64,000 nucleotides of DNA from Paraburkholderia tropica (GTDB lineage Bacteria > Pseudomonadota > Gammaproteobacteria > Burkholderiales > Burkholderiaceae). Both the position numbers and the translations under genes were made by a program. This document shows, piece after piece, positions 8,537-17,357 of this stretch (the stretch's first letter is position 1; each line of letters begins with the position of its first letter). The stretch lies in the NCBI RefSeq assembly GCF_914484835.1, contig NZ_CAJZAR010000048.1, positions 54,686-118,685 on the forward strand, read 5' to 3'. The notes beneath the pieces were generated by a model. It worked only from the letters and a program-made list of their open reading frames with translations. It was not told the DNA's origin and searched no databases.

Positions 8537-9733
8537 TTAAGCCGCCAGCATGCCGTGCGGATCGATCACGAACTTGCGCGGCGCGCCGCCATCGAATTGC
8601 TTATAGCCTTGCGGCGCTTCGTCGAGCGAAATCACCGAGACGTTGACGATTTTCGCAATCGGCAAACGATCGAACAGAATCGCCTGCATGAGATTGCGGT
8701 TGTATTTGAGCACCGGCGTCTGGCCGGTATGGAAGGTGTGCGATTTCGCCCAGCCGAGGCCGAAGCGGATGCTCAGGCTGCCGTGCTGCGCGGCGATATC
8801 GCGCGCGCCCGGATCGTCGGTCACGTAAAGACCCGGAATGCCGATCATGCCCGCGGGCCGCGTAATTTCCATCAGCGAATTGAGCACCGTGGCGGGCGCC
8901 TCCTCCGCATGCCCCGAGGCGCCGTGACCATGCGCTTCGAAACCCACGCAATCCACGGCGCAATCGACTTCGGGCTTGCCGAGAATCTGCTCGACCTGTT
9001 CGCCGAGCGTGGCGTCTTTCGAGAGATCGACGACTTCGAAACCCATCGCCTTCGCATGCGCGAGACGTTCCGCATTCATGTCGCCAACGATCGTGCACGC
9101 CGCGCCGAGCAAACGCGCCGATGCCGCCGCCGCCATGCCGACCGGACCCGCGCCCGCGACATAGACCGTCGATCCGGGCTTCACGCCTGCCGTTACAGCG
9201 CCGTGATAGCCGGTCGGCAGAATATCCGAGAGACAGGTGAGATCGCGAATCTTCGACATAGCCTGATCGCGATCGGGGAATTTGAGCAGATTGAAATCGG
9301 CATACGGCACGAGCACGTATTCGGCTTGACCGCCGATCCACCCGCCCATATCGACGTAACCGTAGGCGCCGCCCGCGCGCGACGGATTCACGTTCAGGCA
9401 CACGCCGGTGTTCTGCTCCTTGCACATCGCGCAACGCCCGCACGCCACGTTGAACGGCACGGAAACGAGATCGCCGAGCTTGAGCGTTTCGACGTCGCCG
9501 CCGACCTCGACCACTTCGCCCGTGATTTCATGTCCCAGCACGAGGCCGACCGGCGCCGTCGTGCGTCCGCGCACCATGTGCTGATCCGAGCCGCAGATAT
9601 TCGTGCTGACGACCTTGAGTATCACGCCATGACCGATCTTGCGGCCGCTCGGATCGACCATCTTCGGATAATCGATCTTCTGCACATCGACCTTGCCCGG
9701 TCCCAGATACACGACGCCTCGATTGCCACTCAT
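8537..9733 (-). CDS. fdhA: Glutathione-independent formaldehyde dehydrogenase
   Basis: 398 residues, the usual length of the zinc-dependent, NAD-bound formaldehyde dismutase/dehydrogenase family. Catalytic-zinc ligands are visible at Cys47 (NICGSDQH) and the GHE motif at His68-Glu69; the structural-zinc cysteines are C98, C101, C104 and C112. The Rossmann motif is AGAGPVGMAAAASA. It oxidises the formaldehyde released by dimethylglycine demethylation to formate without glutathione. Placement between gbdR and the sarcosine oxidase operon fits this job. It is separated from the folB-like gene upstream by about 140 bp, so it may have its own promoter while remaining part of the same regulon. Confidence 0.93.
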   Translation of the reverse strand: MSGNRGVVYLGPGKVDVQKIDYPKMVDPSGRKIGHGVILKVVSTNICGSDQHMVRGRTTAPVGLVLGHEITGEVVEVGGDVETLKLGDLVSVPFNVACGRCAMCKEQNTGVCLNVNPSRAGGAYGYVDMGGWIGGQAEYVLVPYADFNLLKFPDRDQAMSKIRDLTCLSDILPTGYHGAVTAGVKPGSTVYVAGAGPVGMAAAASARLLGAACTIVGDMNAERLAHAKAMGFEVVDLSKDATLGEQVEQILGKPEVDCAVDCVGFEAHGHGASGHAEEAPATVLNSLMEITRPAGMIGIPGLYVTDDPGARDIAAQHGSLSIRFGLGWAKSHTFHTGQTPVLKYNRNLMQAILFDRLPIAKIVNVSVISLDEAPQGYKQFDGGAPRKFVIDPHGMLAA

Positions 9734-9873
9734 CGCTTGTCTCCGTTTCGTTGTAGATGGAAACCGCCGCTGCGTTATAGAGCGACTTCTGCAGCGGCGA
9801 TGGTTCGAGCGTAGCGCCGTGTGGACCCTTCAAACCATGCAAAACCCGACGCGTGTTTGCACCATGCCGACAA

Positions 9874-10326
9874 TCACGTATTCACCGCCGTCGCGCTCCA
9901 TTGCAGATAATCCGCGCGCGTCCATTCAAGCGACACACCCACGCGCCGCGTGCCGGGCCGGATCTTCGGCTTATGCACCGCGAGCGTGAGCGTCTCCAAT
10001 GCGGGCCATTCGCGAAACGACAGCGCCGCCATATCGGCCACCAGCGTTTCGAGCAGGCGCGTATGCGTTTTGTGCGCGAGAAAATCCGCAATGCGCGCGC
10101 ACCAGCTTTCATAATCGATCCAGTCGCCCGCTTCTTTTGGCGCGCGGCCATAGCCGAGTTGCGCGTCGATCACGAGCGGCTGCGGCTGGCCATGTTCATG
10201 CGGGTGAATGCCGATGCGCGCGGGCACGCTGAGCGCTTCGACAAACACGCTCCAGCCACGTCCGCGCCCATGCGTGCCATCGAACGCGCCGACCGCTGCG
10301 TCGAACGTTCCATCGACGATCTTCAT
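9874..10326 (-). CDS. Dihydroneopterin aldolase-like (FolB family) protein in the sarcosine oxidase operon
   Basis: 150 residues from ATG 10326, which overlaps the soxG stop by 4 bp (ATGA), showing translational coupling. Family features are GIHPHEHGQPQPLVID (the pterin-binding strand and glutamate region), TRLLETLVADMA and the late KPKI lysine. An N-terminal stretch of about 27 residues precedes the FolB-like core. FolB converts dihydroneopterin to hydroxymethyldihydropterin for folate synthesis. Sarcosine oxidase consumes tetrahydrofolate as methyl acceptor, so a folate-related gene here is meaningful. Whether it is a true aldolase, an epimerase or a pterin-binding helper cannot be told from sequence; the housekeeping folB is probably elsewhere. 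Confidence 0.78.
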   Translation of the reverse strand: MKIVDGTFDAAVGAFDGTHGRGRGWSVFVEALSVPARIGIHPHEHGQPQPLVIDAQLGYGRAPKEAGDWIDYESWCARIADFLAHKTHTRLLETLVADMAALSFREWPALETLTLAVHKPKIRPGTRRVGVSLEWTRADYLQWSATAVNT

Positions 10327-10958
10327 GGCGTGATCGACGCGGCGGCATCGAGCATGATGCGGCAGAAGTAGTCGGCGAAACTGCGTCGAATGACGAGTTC
10401 GAAACGATCCGCCGCGATGGGGATCAACACGATCGAGGCCTTGAAATAGAGGCTTTGCGCGCATTGTCCCGGCTTGAACAGCGACGGATGCAGATCGAGC
10501 GGGCAACCGCGCGACAGCACTTCGCGCACGCGCGTGCCTTCGATCTCCACCACGGTATAGCCGCTGCCGACGTCGACGGCCGCCGCGTAGCACTCGCCCA
10601 ATTCAGGCGCGAGCTTCGCTTCGAGCACGCCCGCGCGCACGGGCGCGCTCGAACGCACGAGCCATTCGTCGGGGCCGAGCCACAGCACGTCGTAATTGGC
10701 GCTGCGCGCCACGGTATTCGGCGCGGCGGGCGGACGGCAGCCGACAGTCCGCTCGAATGCCGCGACGAATGCCGGATCGCTCAATTCACCGCGCACATTC
10801 ACCAGATCGCGAAACGGCTGCTCGCGCAAGACGAACGCTTTCGACAGGCGCGCGTCCTGCGCCTTGAGCAAATCGTCCACGCCGATAAACGGCGACTCCA
10901 GATTCACGCTAACCGCACGCTCCGCGAGGGGCATCGGATCTCTCGTTTCATTCCACAT
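10323..10958 (-). CDS. soxG: Sarcosine oxidase gamma subunit
   Basis: 211 residues from ATG 10958 (MWNETRDPMP); the start lies inside the end of soxA by 11 bp. SoxG-like features are the GcvT-related fold, LWLGPDEWLV, VDVGSGYTVVEIEG and the ending RSFADYFCRIMLDAA. It is the small structural subunit of heterotetrameric sarcosine oxidase, needed for assembly of the complex that converts sarcosine to glycine. Its stop overlaps the next start. The order B-D-A-G is the standard one. Confidence 0.93.
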   Translation of the reverse strand: MWNETRDPMPLAERAVSVNLESPFIGVDDLLKAQDARLSKAFVLREQPFRDLVNVRGELSDPAFVAAFERTVGCRPPAAPNTVARSANYDVLWLGPDEWLVRSSAPVRAGVLEAKLAPELGECYAAAVDVGSGYTVVEIEGTRVREVLSRGCPLDLHPSLFKPGQCAQSLYFKASIVLIPIAADRFELVIRRSFADYFCRIMLDAAASITP

Positions 10959-13956
10959 GCTGACGCACCCCTTCAATATCGTAGAAAACCGGGCTGACGA
11001 TCTTCGCGCCCACACGCCGTCCGTCGGCGAGCGGAATCACCACGCGTTCGCCCATCTTGTCCAATCCGCCCTTGACGACGGCGAGCGCAATCGAGCGTTC
11101 GAGAATCGGGCTTTGATAACTCGACGTTACGTGACCGATCATCGGCATGGTGCCATCGCTGCCGGCGCGCGCGCTTTCCGCGACGATCTGGCTGCCTTCG
11201 GTCAGCACGTATTGCGGATCGTCGGTGAGCAGGCCGACGAACTGCTTTCGCCCTTCTTTTGCGGTATCGGAACGCTTGAGCGAGCGTCGGCCGAGGAAGT
11301 CCTTGGTCTGCGAAACAAGACCGCCCATGCCGAGATCGAACGGCGTCACCGACCCATCGGTATCCTGGCCGACGATGATGTAGCCCTTCTCCGCACGCAG
11401 CACGTGCATCGTTTCCGTGCCGTACGGCGTGATATCGAATTCGGCGCCCGCTTTCATCAGCGCTTCCCACACGGCGCGGCCCGCATTCGCCGGCACATTC
11501 ACTTCATACGCGAGTTCGCCCGAGAAGCTGATACGCATGACGCGCGATTTCACGCCCGCGACGGTGCCGTTGCGATACGACATGAACGGAAACGCGGCGT
11601 TATCGAAGTCGATGTCTTCACAGATCTTTTGCAGCACCTTGCGGCTTTTCGGCCCGACCACCGCGAACGTCGCCCAGTGATCGGTCACCGAAGCGAGCCG
11701 CACTTTCATATCGGGCCATTCGGTTTGCAGCCAGCGTTCGAGCCACGTGAGCACGCGCGCGGCACCGCCGGTCGTGGTCGTCATCATGTAATGCTGCGGG
11801 CCGAGGCGCACGGTCACGCCGTCGTCGAATACCATGCCGTTTTCGTCAAGCATGAGGCCGTAACGGCATTTACCGACTTCGAGCTTGCTCCACGGATTCG
11901 TATAAACCCAATTGAGCAGTTTGGCGGCGTCCGGTCCTTGAATATCGATCTTGCCGAGCGTCGACGCATCGAGTATGCCCACGCTATTGCGCACCGCGAG
12001 ACATTCGCGCTTCACGGCCGCATGAAGATCCTCGCCGCGCTTCGGGAAATACCACGGGCGTTTCCAGTTGCCGACGTCCTCGAACATCGCACCGTTTTCG
12101 ACGTGCCATTCGTGAATGCAGGTCTTGCGCACAGGATCGAGAAAGTCGCCGAGTTCGCGTCCCGCGAACGTACCGAAAGTCACCGGCGTGTAATTCGGGC
12201 GGAACGTCGTCGTGCCGGTTTCAGGAATCGTCTTGCCGAGCGCCGCCGCGAGAATCGCCATGCCGTTGATATTGCCGAGCTTGCCCTGATCGGTGCCGAA
12301 ACCCATCGCCGTATAACGCTTGACGTGTTCGACCGATTCGAAACCTTCGCGTGCCGCGAGCAGAATATCGGCCGCCGAGACGTCGTTCTGGAAATCGACG
12401 AACTGCTTCGGGCCACGCGCCGCCTCTGCACGGCTGCCCACGAGCCACAGCGGTTCGAGCGGCGATTCGCTGATCTCCGCCGTCTTCGGCACGTTCGGGC
12501 GCCCGAGTTTGAAGCCGAGCGCTTGTGACGCGTCGATGCCCGCATCGACGGCGAGCGTCAGGCCGCGCGCGAGACTGAACTCGCCCACCGCCCCGCCCAC
12601 GCTCACTTCGGGTTGCACGCGCTTGCCCGGCATGAAGCAGGCTTTCGTATCGTTCCAGAGTGCCTTGCCGCCCGACTGCGCGAACAGATGCAGCACGGGG
12701 CTGAAGCCGCCCGACATCGCCACGAGATCGCACGGCAGCGTCGCTTGTTTCGCGCCGGTTTTGCCGCTCGCATACGCGACCACGTCCACGGCATTCACAC
12801 GCAGTTTGCCGTGTGCCGCCATGATCGCGGCGTTGTTCATGATCTTCACGCCCTGGCGGCGCGCGGCACTTTGCAGTGCACCGCTGCCTTGCGAACGTGA
12901 ATCGACAAGCGTGACGTTCGCACCGCACGCCTTAAGATCGAGCGCGCAGCGATAACCCGCATCGTTATTCGTGAACACCACGGCATTGCGGCCCGGAATC
13001 ACGCCATAACGATGCAGATAAGTCGACACCGACGACGCGAGCATAATGCCCGGCAAATCGTTATTGCCGAACACGATAGGACGCTCTTGCGCACCCGTGG
13101 CGAGAATCACACGCTTCGCGCGGATCTTCCACAGCAATTCGCGCGAACCGTGGCGCGTGGAAACCGGCAGATGATCGGTCAAGCGTTGCGCGACGGTCAC
13201 GAGATTGTGATCCTGATAGCCGAACGCCGTGCTGCGCGAGAGGATCTTCACGTCGGGCATCGCGGCCAGTTCCGCTTCGATCTTTTCGACCCATTGCAGC
13301 GCGGGTTTGCCGTCGATCTCCGCCTTGCAGCCGAGCAGGCTGCCGCCCAGCTCACGCTGGTCGTCGATCAGCATCACACGTGCGCCGCTCAGACCGGCCG
13401 TATGCGCCGCCGCGAGACCCGTCGGGCCGCCGCCGATCACGAGCACATCGCAATGCGCGAAGCACTTGTCGTAGCGGTCGCCGTCGCGCACTTCGGGCGA
13501 TTTGCCGAGGCCCGCCGCGTCGCGAATCTTCTCTTCGTATTTCGGCCACCATTTACGCGGCCACATAAACGTCTTGTAGTAAAAGCCCGCGGGCAAAAAG
13601 CGCGAGAACTTTTGATTGATCGCCATGCGATCGTTTTCGAGGTTCGGTTCGGCGTTGACGCTATTCGCGACCAGCCCTTGATACAACTCGATTTCGGTCG
13701 CGCGCGCGTTCGGCACGGTATGCGCGCCGCGTTCGAGTTGCACGACGGCATTCGGCTCGGCCACATCCGCCGTCACGATGCCGCGCGGGCGGTGATATTT
13801 GAAACTGCGCGCGACGAAATGCACGTCGTTCGCGAGCAGCGCGGAAGCGAGCGTATCGCCCTGATAACCCTGATACGTGCGGCCGTTGAACGTGAACGTC
13901 AGCGGAATCGCGCGGTTGATGCGCCCACCGGCGCCGAGGCGGTTCTTCTGGCTCAT
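10948..13956 (-). CDS. soxA: Sarcosine oxidase alpha subunit
   Basis: 1002 residues from ATG 13956 (MSQKNRLG); the frame is open further upstream, but ATG 13956 overlaps the soxD stop by 4 bp as expected. Domains in order: an N-terminal ferredoxin-like segment (FTFNGRTYQGYQGDTLASAL), a central NAD-binding domain (VLVIGGGPTGLAAAH near residue 170, and a second RVILATGAQERPIVF), and a C-terminal GcvT/aminomethyltransferase domain (from about 610) that binds tetrahydrofolate. The enzyme oxidatively demethylates sarcosine to glycine, yielding 5,10-methylene-THF and hydrogen peroxide. Length and domain order are normal for the family. Confidence 0.96.
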   Translation of the reverse strand: MSQKNRLGAGGRINRAIPLTFTFNGRTYQGYQGDTLASALLANDVHFVARSFKYHRPRGIVTADVAEPNAVVQLERGAHTVPNARATEIELYQGLVANSVNAEPNLENDRMAINQKFSRFLPAGFYYKTFMWPRKWWPKYEEKIRDAAGLGKSPEVRDGDRYDKCFAHCDVLVIGGGPTGLAAAHTAGLSGARVMLIDDQRELGGSLLGCKAEIDGKPALQWVEKIEAELAAMPDVKILSRSTAFGYQDHNLVTVAQRLTDHLPVSTRHGSRELLWKIRAKRVILATGAQERPIVFGNNDLPGIMLASSVSTYLHRYGVIPGRNAVVFTNNDAGYRCALDLKACGANVTLVDSRSQGSGALQSAARRQGVKIMNNAAIMAAHGKLRVNAVDVVAYASGKTGAKQATLPCDLVAMSGGFSPVLHLFAQSGGKALWNDTKACFMPGKRVQPEVSVGGAVGEFSLARGLTLAVDAGIDASQALGFKLGRPNVPKTAEISESPLEPLWLVGSRAEAARGPKQFVDFQNDVSAADILLAAREGFESVEHVKRYTAMGFGTDQGKLGNINGMAILAAALGKTIPETGTTTFRPNYTPVTFGTFAGRELGDFLDPVRKTCIHEWHVENGAMFEDVGNWKRPWYFPKRGEDLHAAVKRECLAVRNSVGILDASTLGKIDIQGPDAAKLLNWVYTNPWSKLEVGKCRYGLMLDENGMVFDDGVTVRLGPQHYMMTTTTGGAARVLTWLERWLQTEWPDMKVRLASVTDHWATFAVVGPKSRKVLQKICEDIDFDNAAFPFMSYRNGTVAGVKSRVMRISFSGELAYEVNVPANAGRAVWEALMKAGAEFDITPYGTETMHVLRAEKGYIIVGQDTDGSVTPFDLGMGGLVSQTKDFLGRRSLKRSDTAKEGRKQFVGLLTDDPQYVLTEGSQIVAESARAGSDGTMPMIGHVTSSYQSPILERSIALAVVKGGLDKMGERVVIPLADGRRVGAKIVSPVFYDIEGVRQHVE

Positions 13957-14264
13957 CGCTGTGCGCTCCCTTTTGCCTGATCCTTTTCGTTGCTCGCGTG
14001 ATGGCTCGCACCGAACTTCTCGTAGCTTTGAATTTCGTAAGTCACGGTATCGCGCGTGGCCATGAACCAGCGGCGGCAGCCTTGCGCGTGCAGCCATTGC
14101 TCTTTATGCACGCCGCGCGGATTGTGGCGCATGAAAAGATAGTCGCCCCACTCTTTGTCGCTCAGCGCGTCGGTGTCGAGCGGGCGCGCGATTTCCGCTT
14201 CGCCTCCGCAGGTGAATTCGACTTCGGCACGTGGCCCGCACCAGGGGCATTCGATCAGCAGCAT
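13953..14264 (-). CDS. soxD: Sarcosine oxidase delta subunit
   Basis: 103 residues. The four zinc ligands known for the family fall at the expected places: Cys6 and Cys9 (ECPWCG), His59 and Cys63 (WLHAQGC). The stop overlaps the soxA start by 4 bp. The protein is the small zinc-binding structural subunit of heterotetrameric sarcosine oxidase. Confidence 0.96.
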   Translation of the reverse strand: MLLIECPWCGPRAEVEFTCGGEAEIARPLDTDALSDKEWGDYLFMRHNPRGVHKEQWLHAQGCRRWFMATRDTVTYEIQSYEKFGASHHASNEKDQAKGSAQR

Positions 14265-14289
14265 GATGTGTGTGTCCTGTGTGCGTTGA

Positions 14290-15534
14290 TTAGTGGGCCA
14301 CGGCGGCCGCGCCGTGTTCGTCGATCAGATGGCCGGTGTAGAAGCGGTCCAGCGAGAACGGCGCATTGAGCGGATGCGGTTCGTCGTTCGCGATGGTGTG
14401 TGCAAACACCCAGCCCGAACCGGGCGTCGCCTTGAAGCCGCCCGTGCCCCAGCCGCAATTGAAATAGAGGCCTTTCACGTCGGTCTTGCTGATGATCGGG
14501 CACGCGTCCGGCGAGACGTCGACAATGCCGCCCCACTGGCGATTCATGCGCACGCGCGAGAACACCGGGAACATTTCGACGATCGCCTGCAAGGTGCCTT
14601 CGATGATGTTGAAACTGCCGCGCTGGCCGAAACCGGTGTATTGATCGACGCCCGCGCCGATCACGAGATCGCCCTTGTCGGACTGGCTGATATAGGCGTG
14701 CACCGCGTTCGACATGATCACCGTGTTCACGACCGGCTTGATCGGCTCCGACACCAGCGCCTGCAACGGATGGCTTTCGAGCGGCAGGCGCACGCCGGCC
14801 ATATCGGCAAGCGTGGTGGTATTGCCCGCGGCGACCACTGCCACTTTCTTCGCCTTGATGAAGCCCTTCACCGTATCGACGCCGATCACGCGGCCACCGT
14901 CGCGGCGAATGCCGGTTACCTGGCAATTCTGAATAATGTCCACGCCCGCCTGATCCGCGCCGCGTGCGAAGCCCCACGCCACGGCGTCGTGGCGCGCCAC
15001 GCCCGCACGGCGCTGAATCGACGCGCCCAGCACCGGATAACGGCTATGCAGATTGATCGTCGGCTCGATTTCCTTGATCTGTTCCGGCGTCAGGAATTCG
15101 GCATCCACACCGTTGAGCCGGTTCGCATTCACGCGGCGCTCGGTGTCGCGCACGTCCTGCAGCGTATGCGCGAGATTCATCACGCCGCGCTGGCTGAACA
15201 TCACGTTGTAGTTGAGATCCTGCGCGAGTCCTTCCCACAGTTTCATGGCCTTTTCGTAAAGCGCGGCCGACTCGTCCCACAGATAATTCGAACGCACGAT
15301 GGTGGTATTGCGCGCGGTATTGCCGCCGCCAATCCAGCCCTTTTCCAGAATCGCGACGTTCTTCACGCCGTGCTCTTTCGCGAGGTAATACGCGGTCGCG
15401 AGACCATGTCCGCCGCCGCCGACGATCACCACGTCGTACTCCTTTTTCGGCTCGGGACTTCTCCACTGCCGCTCCCAGTTCTCGTGATACGACAACCCGT
15501 TGCGGAACAGACTGAATATCGAATAGCGGCTCAT
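14290..15534 (-). CDS. soxB: Sarcosine oxidase beta subunit
   Basis: 414 residues. An N-terminal FAD-binding motif (VVIVGGGGHGLATAYYL) is followed by ARHDAVAWGFARGAD, the region holding the histidine that binds FMN covalently in this family. The C-terminal NCGWGTGGFKATPGSG segment is typical. This is the catalytic flavin subunit where sarcosine is oxidised. The soxB-to-soxD gap is 25 bp and sdaA is 40 bp upstream, so all belong to one transcript. Confidence 0.96.
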   Translation of the reverse strand: MSRYSIFSLFRNGLSYHENWERQWRSPEPKKEYDVVIVGGGGHGLATAYYLAKEHGVKNVAILEKGWIGGGNTARNTTIVRSNYLWDESAALYEKAMKLWEGLAQDLNYNVMFSQRGVMNLAHTLQDVRDTERRVNANRLNGVDAEFLTPEQIKEIEPTINLHSRYPVLGASIQRRAGVARHDAVAWGFARGADQAGVDIIQNCQVTGIRRDGGRVIGVDTVKGFIKAKKVAVVAAGNTTTLADMAGVRLPLESHPLQALVSEPIKPVVNTVIMSNAVHAYISQSDKGDLVIGAGVDQYTGFGQRGSFNIIEGTLQAIVEMFPVFSRVRMNRQWGGIVDVSPDACPIISKTDVKGLYFNCGWGTGGFKATPGSGWVFAHTIANDEPHPLNAPFSLDRFYTGHLIDEHGAAAVAH

Positions 15535-15574
15535 CTCGCAGACCCCTTTGCGTGTTTCCGTTTGCGCATTTCCA

Positions 15575-16960
15575 TTAGCATTCGATGACGTTCACGGCGA
15601 GTCCACCGCGTGACGTCTCCTTGTATTTCGTCTTCATGTCGGCGCCCGTTTCGCGCATCGTCTTGATGACGTTGTCGAGCGTGACGTAATGCTGGCCGTT
15701 GCCCTTGAGCGCCATACGCGCGGCGTTCAGCGCCTTGATCGCGCCCATCGCGTTACGCTCGATGCAGGGAATCTGCACGAGGCCGCCGACGGGATCGCAC
15801 GTCATGCCGAGGTTGTGTTCCATGCCGATTTCGGCGGCATTCTCGACCTGCAACGGCGTGCCGCCCATCACGGCTGCGAGCGCGGCAGCGGCCATCGAAC
15901 AGGCCACGCCCACTTCGCCCTGGCAACCCACCTCGGCACCGGAAATCGAGGCCGTTTCCTTGTAAATGACGCCAATCGCAGCGGCGGTCAGCAGAAAATC
16001 GACGATGCCTTTTTCATTCGCGCCGGGCACGAATTTCACGTAGTAGTGGAGCACGGCGGGAATCACGCCGGCTGCGCCATTGGTCGGCGCGGTGACAACA
16101 CGGCCGCCCGCTGCGTTTTCCTCGTTCACCGCCATCGCGTAGAGATTGACCCAATCGAGCATCGAGAGCGGATCGCGCAGCGCCTCTTCGGAGCGCGCGC
16201 GCAATTGCACGGCGAGATCGGCGGCGCGGCGCTTGACCTGCATCGGCCCGGGCAACTGGCCGTGCATCTTGCAGCCACGCTCCACGCACGCGGCCATCGT
16301 GCGCCAGATCGCCATCAGGCCTTCGCGCACGTCTTCAGGCGCACGCGCGGCGCTTTCATTGGCGAACGTGACTTCGGCGATCGACAGGCCGCTCGCATTG
16401 CAGACGCGCAGCAGATCTTCGCCGGTGCGAAACGGATACGGCATCTCGTGACCGGCGCGCACGCCGTTGACGCGATCGCCTTCGCGATTCACCACGAAGC
16501 CGCCGCCGACCGAGTAATACTCTTTCTCGATCAGCAACTGGCCGTTTTCATCGAAGGCCTGAAAGCGCATGCCATTCGAATGCAAGGTGTTCGCGCCGCC
16601 CATCGTTCGGCGATAAAAGCCGATGCATTCTTTTTCGTCGAAACGAATCGATTGCTTGCCGAGCAGCGTCAGGGTTTTCTCGCAGCGAATGGCGGCGAGA
16701 CGCGGCTCGATCTGGTCGGGATCGATCGAATCGGGCAAGTTTCCTTCAAGGCCGAGCAGCACGGCCTTGTCGGTTCCGTGCCCCTTGCCGGTCGCGCCGA
16801 GCGAGCCGTACAACTCGGCTTTCACGCGGCGCACAAAACCCAGCAGATTGGCGTCCTCGATATGGGACACGAAGCGGCAAGCGGCAACCATCGGACCGAC
16901 GGTATGCGAGCTGGACGGGCCGATCCCAATCTTGAACAGGTCGAAGACGCTGACATTCAT
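15575..16960 (-). CDS. sdaA: L-serine ammonia-lyase (L-serine dehydratase), single-chain Fe-S type
   Basis: 461 residues from ATG 16960 (MNVSVFDLFKIGIGPSSSHT), with GGAGAAG in front. The open frame runs further upstream without any signal. The substrate-binding SSHT motif is near the N-terminus. The cluster cysteines lie in the alpha domain (GVACSMAA, MTCDPVGG, VQIPCIERN). The enzyme deaminates L-serine to pyruvate and ammonia. As first gene of the sarcosine oxidase operon it closes the route: sarcosine to glycine, glycine to serine (with glyA elsewhere), serine to pyruvate. Confidence 0.95.
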   Translation of the reverse strand: MNVSVFDLFKIGIGPSSSHTVGPMVAACRFVSHIEDANLLGFVRRVKAELYGSLGATGKGHGTDKAVLLGLEGNLPDSIDPDQIEPRLAAIRCEKTLTLLGKQSIRFDEKECIGFYRRTMGGANTLHSNGMRFQAFDENGQLLIEKEYYSVGGGFVVNREGDRVNGVRAGHEMPYPFRTGEDLLRVCNASGLSIAEVTFANESAARAPEDVREGLMAIWRTMAACVERGCKMHGQLPGPMQVKRRAADLAVQLRARSEEALRDPLSMLDWVNLYAMAVNEENAAGGRVVTAPTNGAAGVIPAVLHYYVKFVPGANEKGIVDFLLTAAAIGVIYKETASISGAEVGCQGEVGVACSMAAAALAAVMGGTPLQVENAAEIGMEHNLGMTCDPVGGLVQIPCIERNAMGAIKALNAARMALKGNGQHYVTLDNVIKTMRETGADMKTKYKETSRGGLAVNVIEC

Positions 16961-17357
16961 CTGACTTCTCCGGCGTGGAGTGGCATGAGTGACGTTGGAA
17001 TGAGTAGACCAAATCGGAGCGCGCATCCGATAGAACAAAAGCGCCATTGCGCGTGGATGGCCCCGCCAGCCGGGGCGGAGCGGCGTCTGGGCGGGGGGGC
17101 GGGTGCCGGGCGACGTGGGATTCAGACCGCCGCGATGGCGGGTCGATGCGCCCCTGGCAGACGGCCACAAGGCTAGCGGCGCGAGGCTCTGGTCACGAAT
17201 GCGCCGCGAATGACGAGCGCATTAATTCAGACGTATCCGATGTCTGCCGCAGAAGGCGCACGCTAGCATTTTCTTACGCAGTGAAAGCATTCGCTTTCAC
17301 GCCGTCGCCTTCCCTTTCCAAAGCGACTATTCCCGATCATTAACAGGGCGGCGAACT
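16961..17357. promoter_or_regulatory. 397-bp divergent intergenic region between sdaA and the DUF5672 gene
   Basis: It holds the promoter(s) of the sdaA-sox operon and of the plus-strand DUF5672 gene. I see no conserved riboswitch core or convincing promoter pair. The one clear element is the palindrome at 17281-17300, listed separately. Confidence 0.5.
17281..17300. repeat. Perfect inverted repeat upstream of the DUF5672 gene
   Basis: GTGAAAGC, four-base spacer ATTC, then GCTTTCAC. It ends 57 bp before the TTG start. There is no following T-run, so it looks more like an operator or a leader hairpin than a terminator. Confidence 0.6.

Noticed and set aside
16961..17357. Glycine riboswitch upstream of sdaA-sox
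   Set aside because: I looked because the operon handles glycine, but no tandem aptamer-like conserved core is visible.
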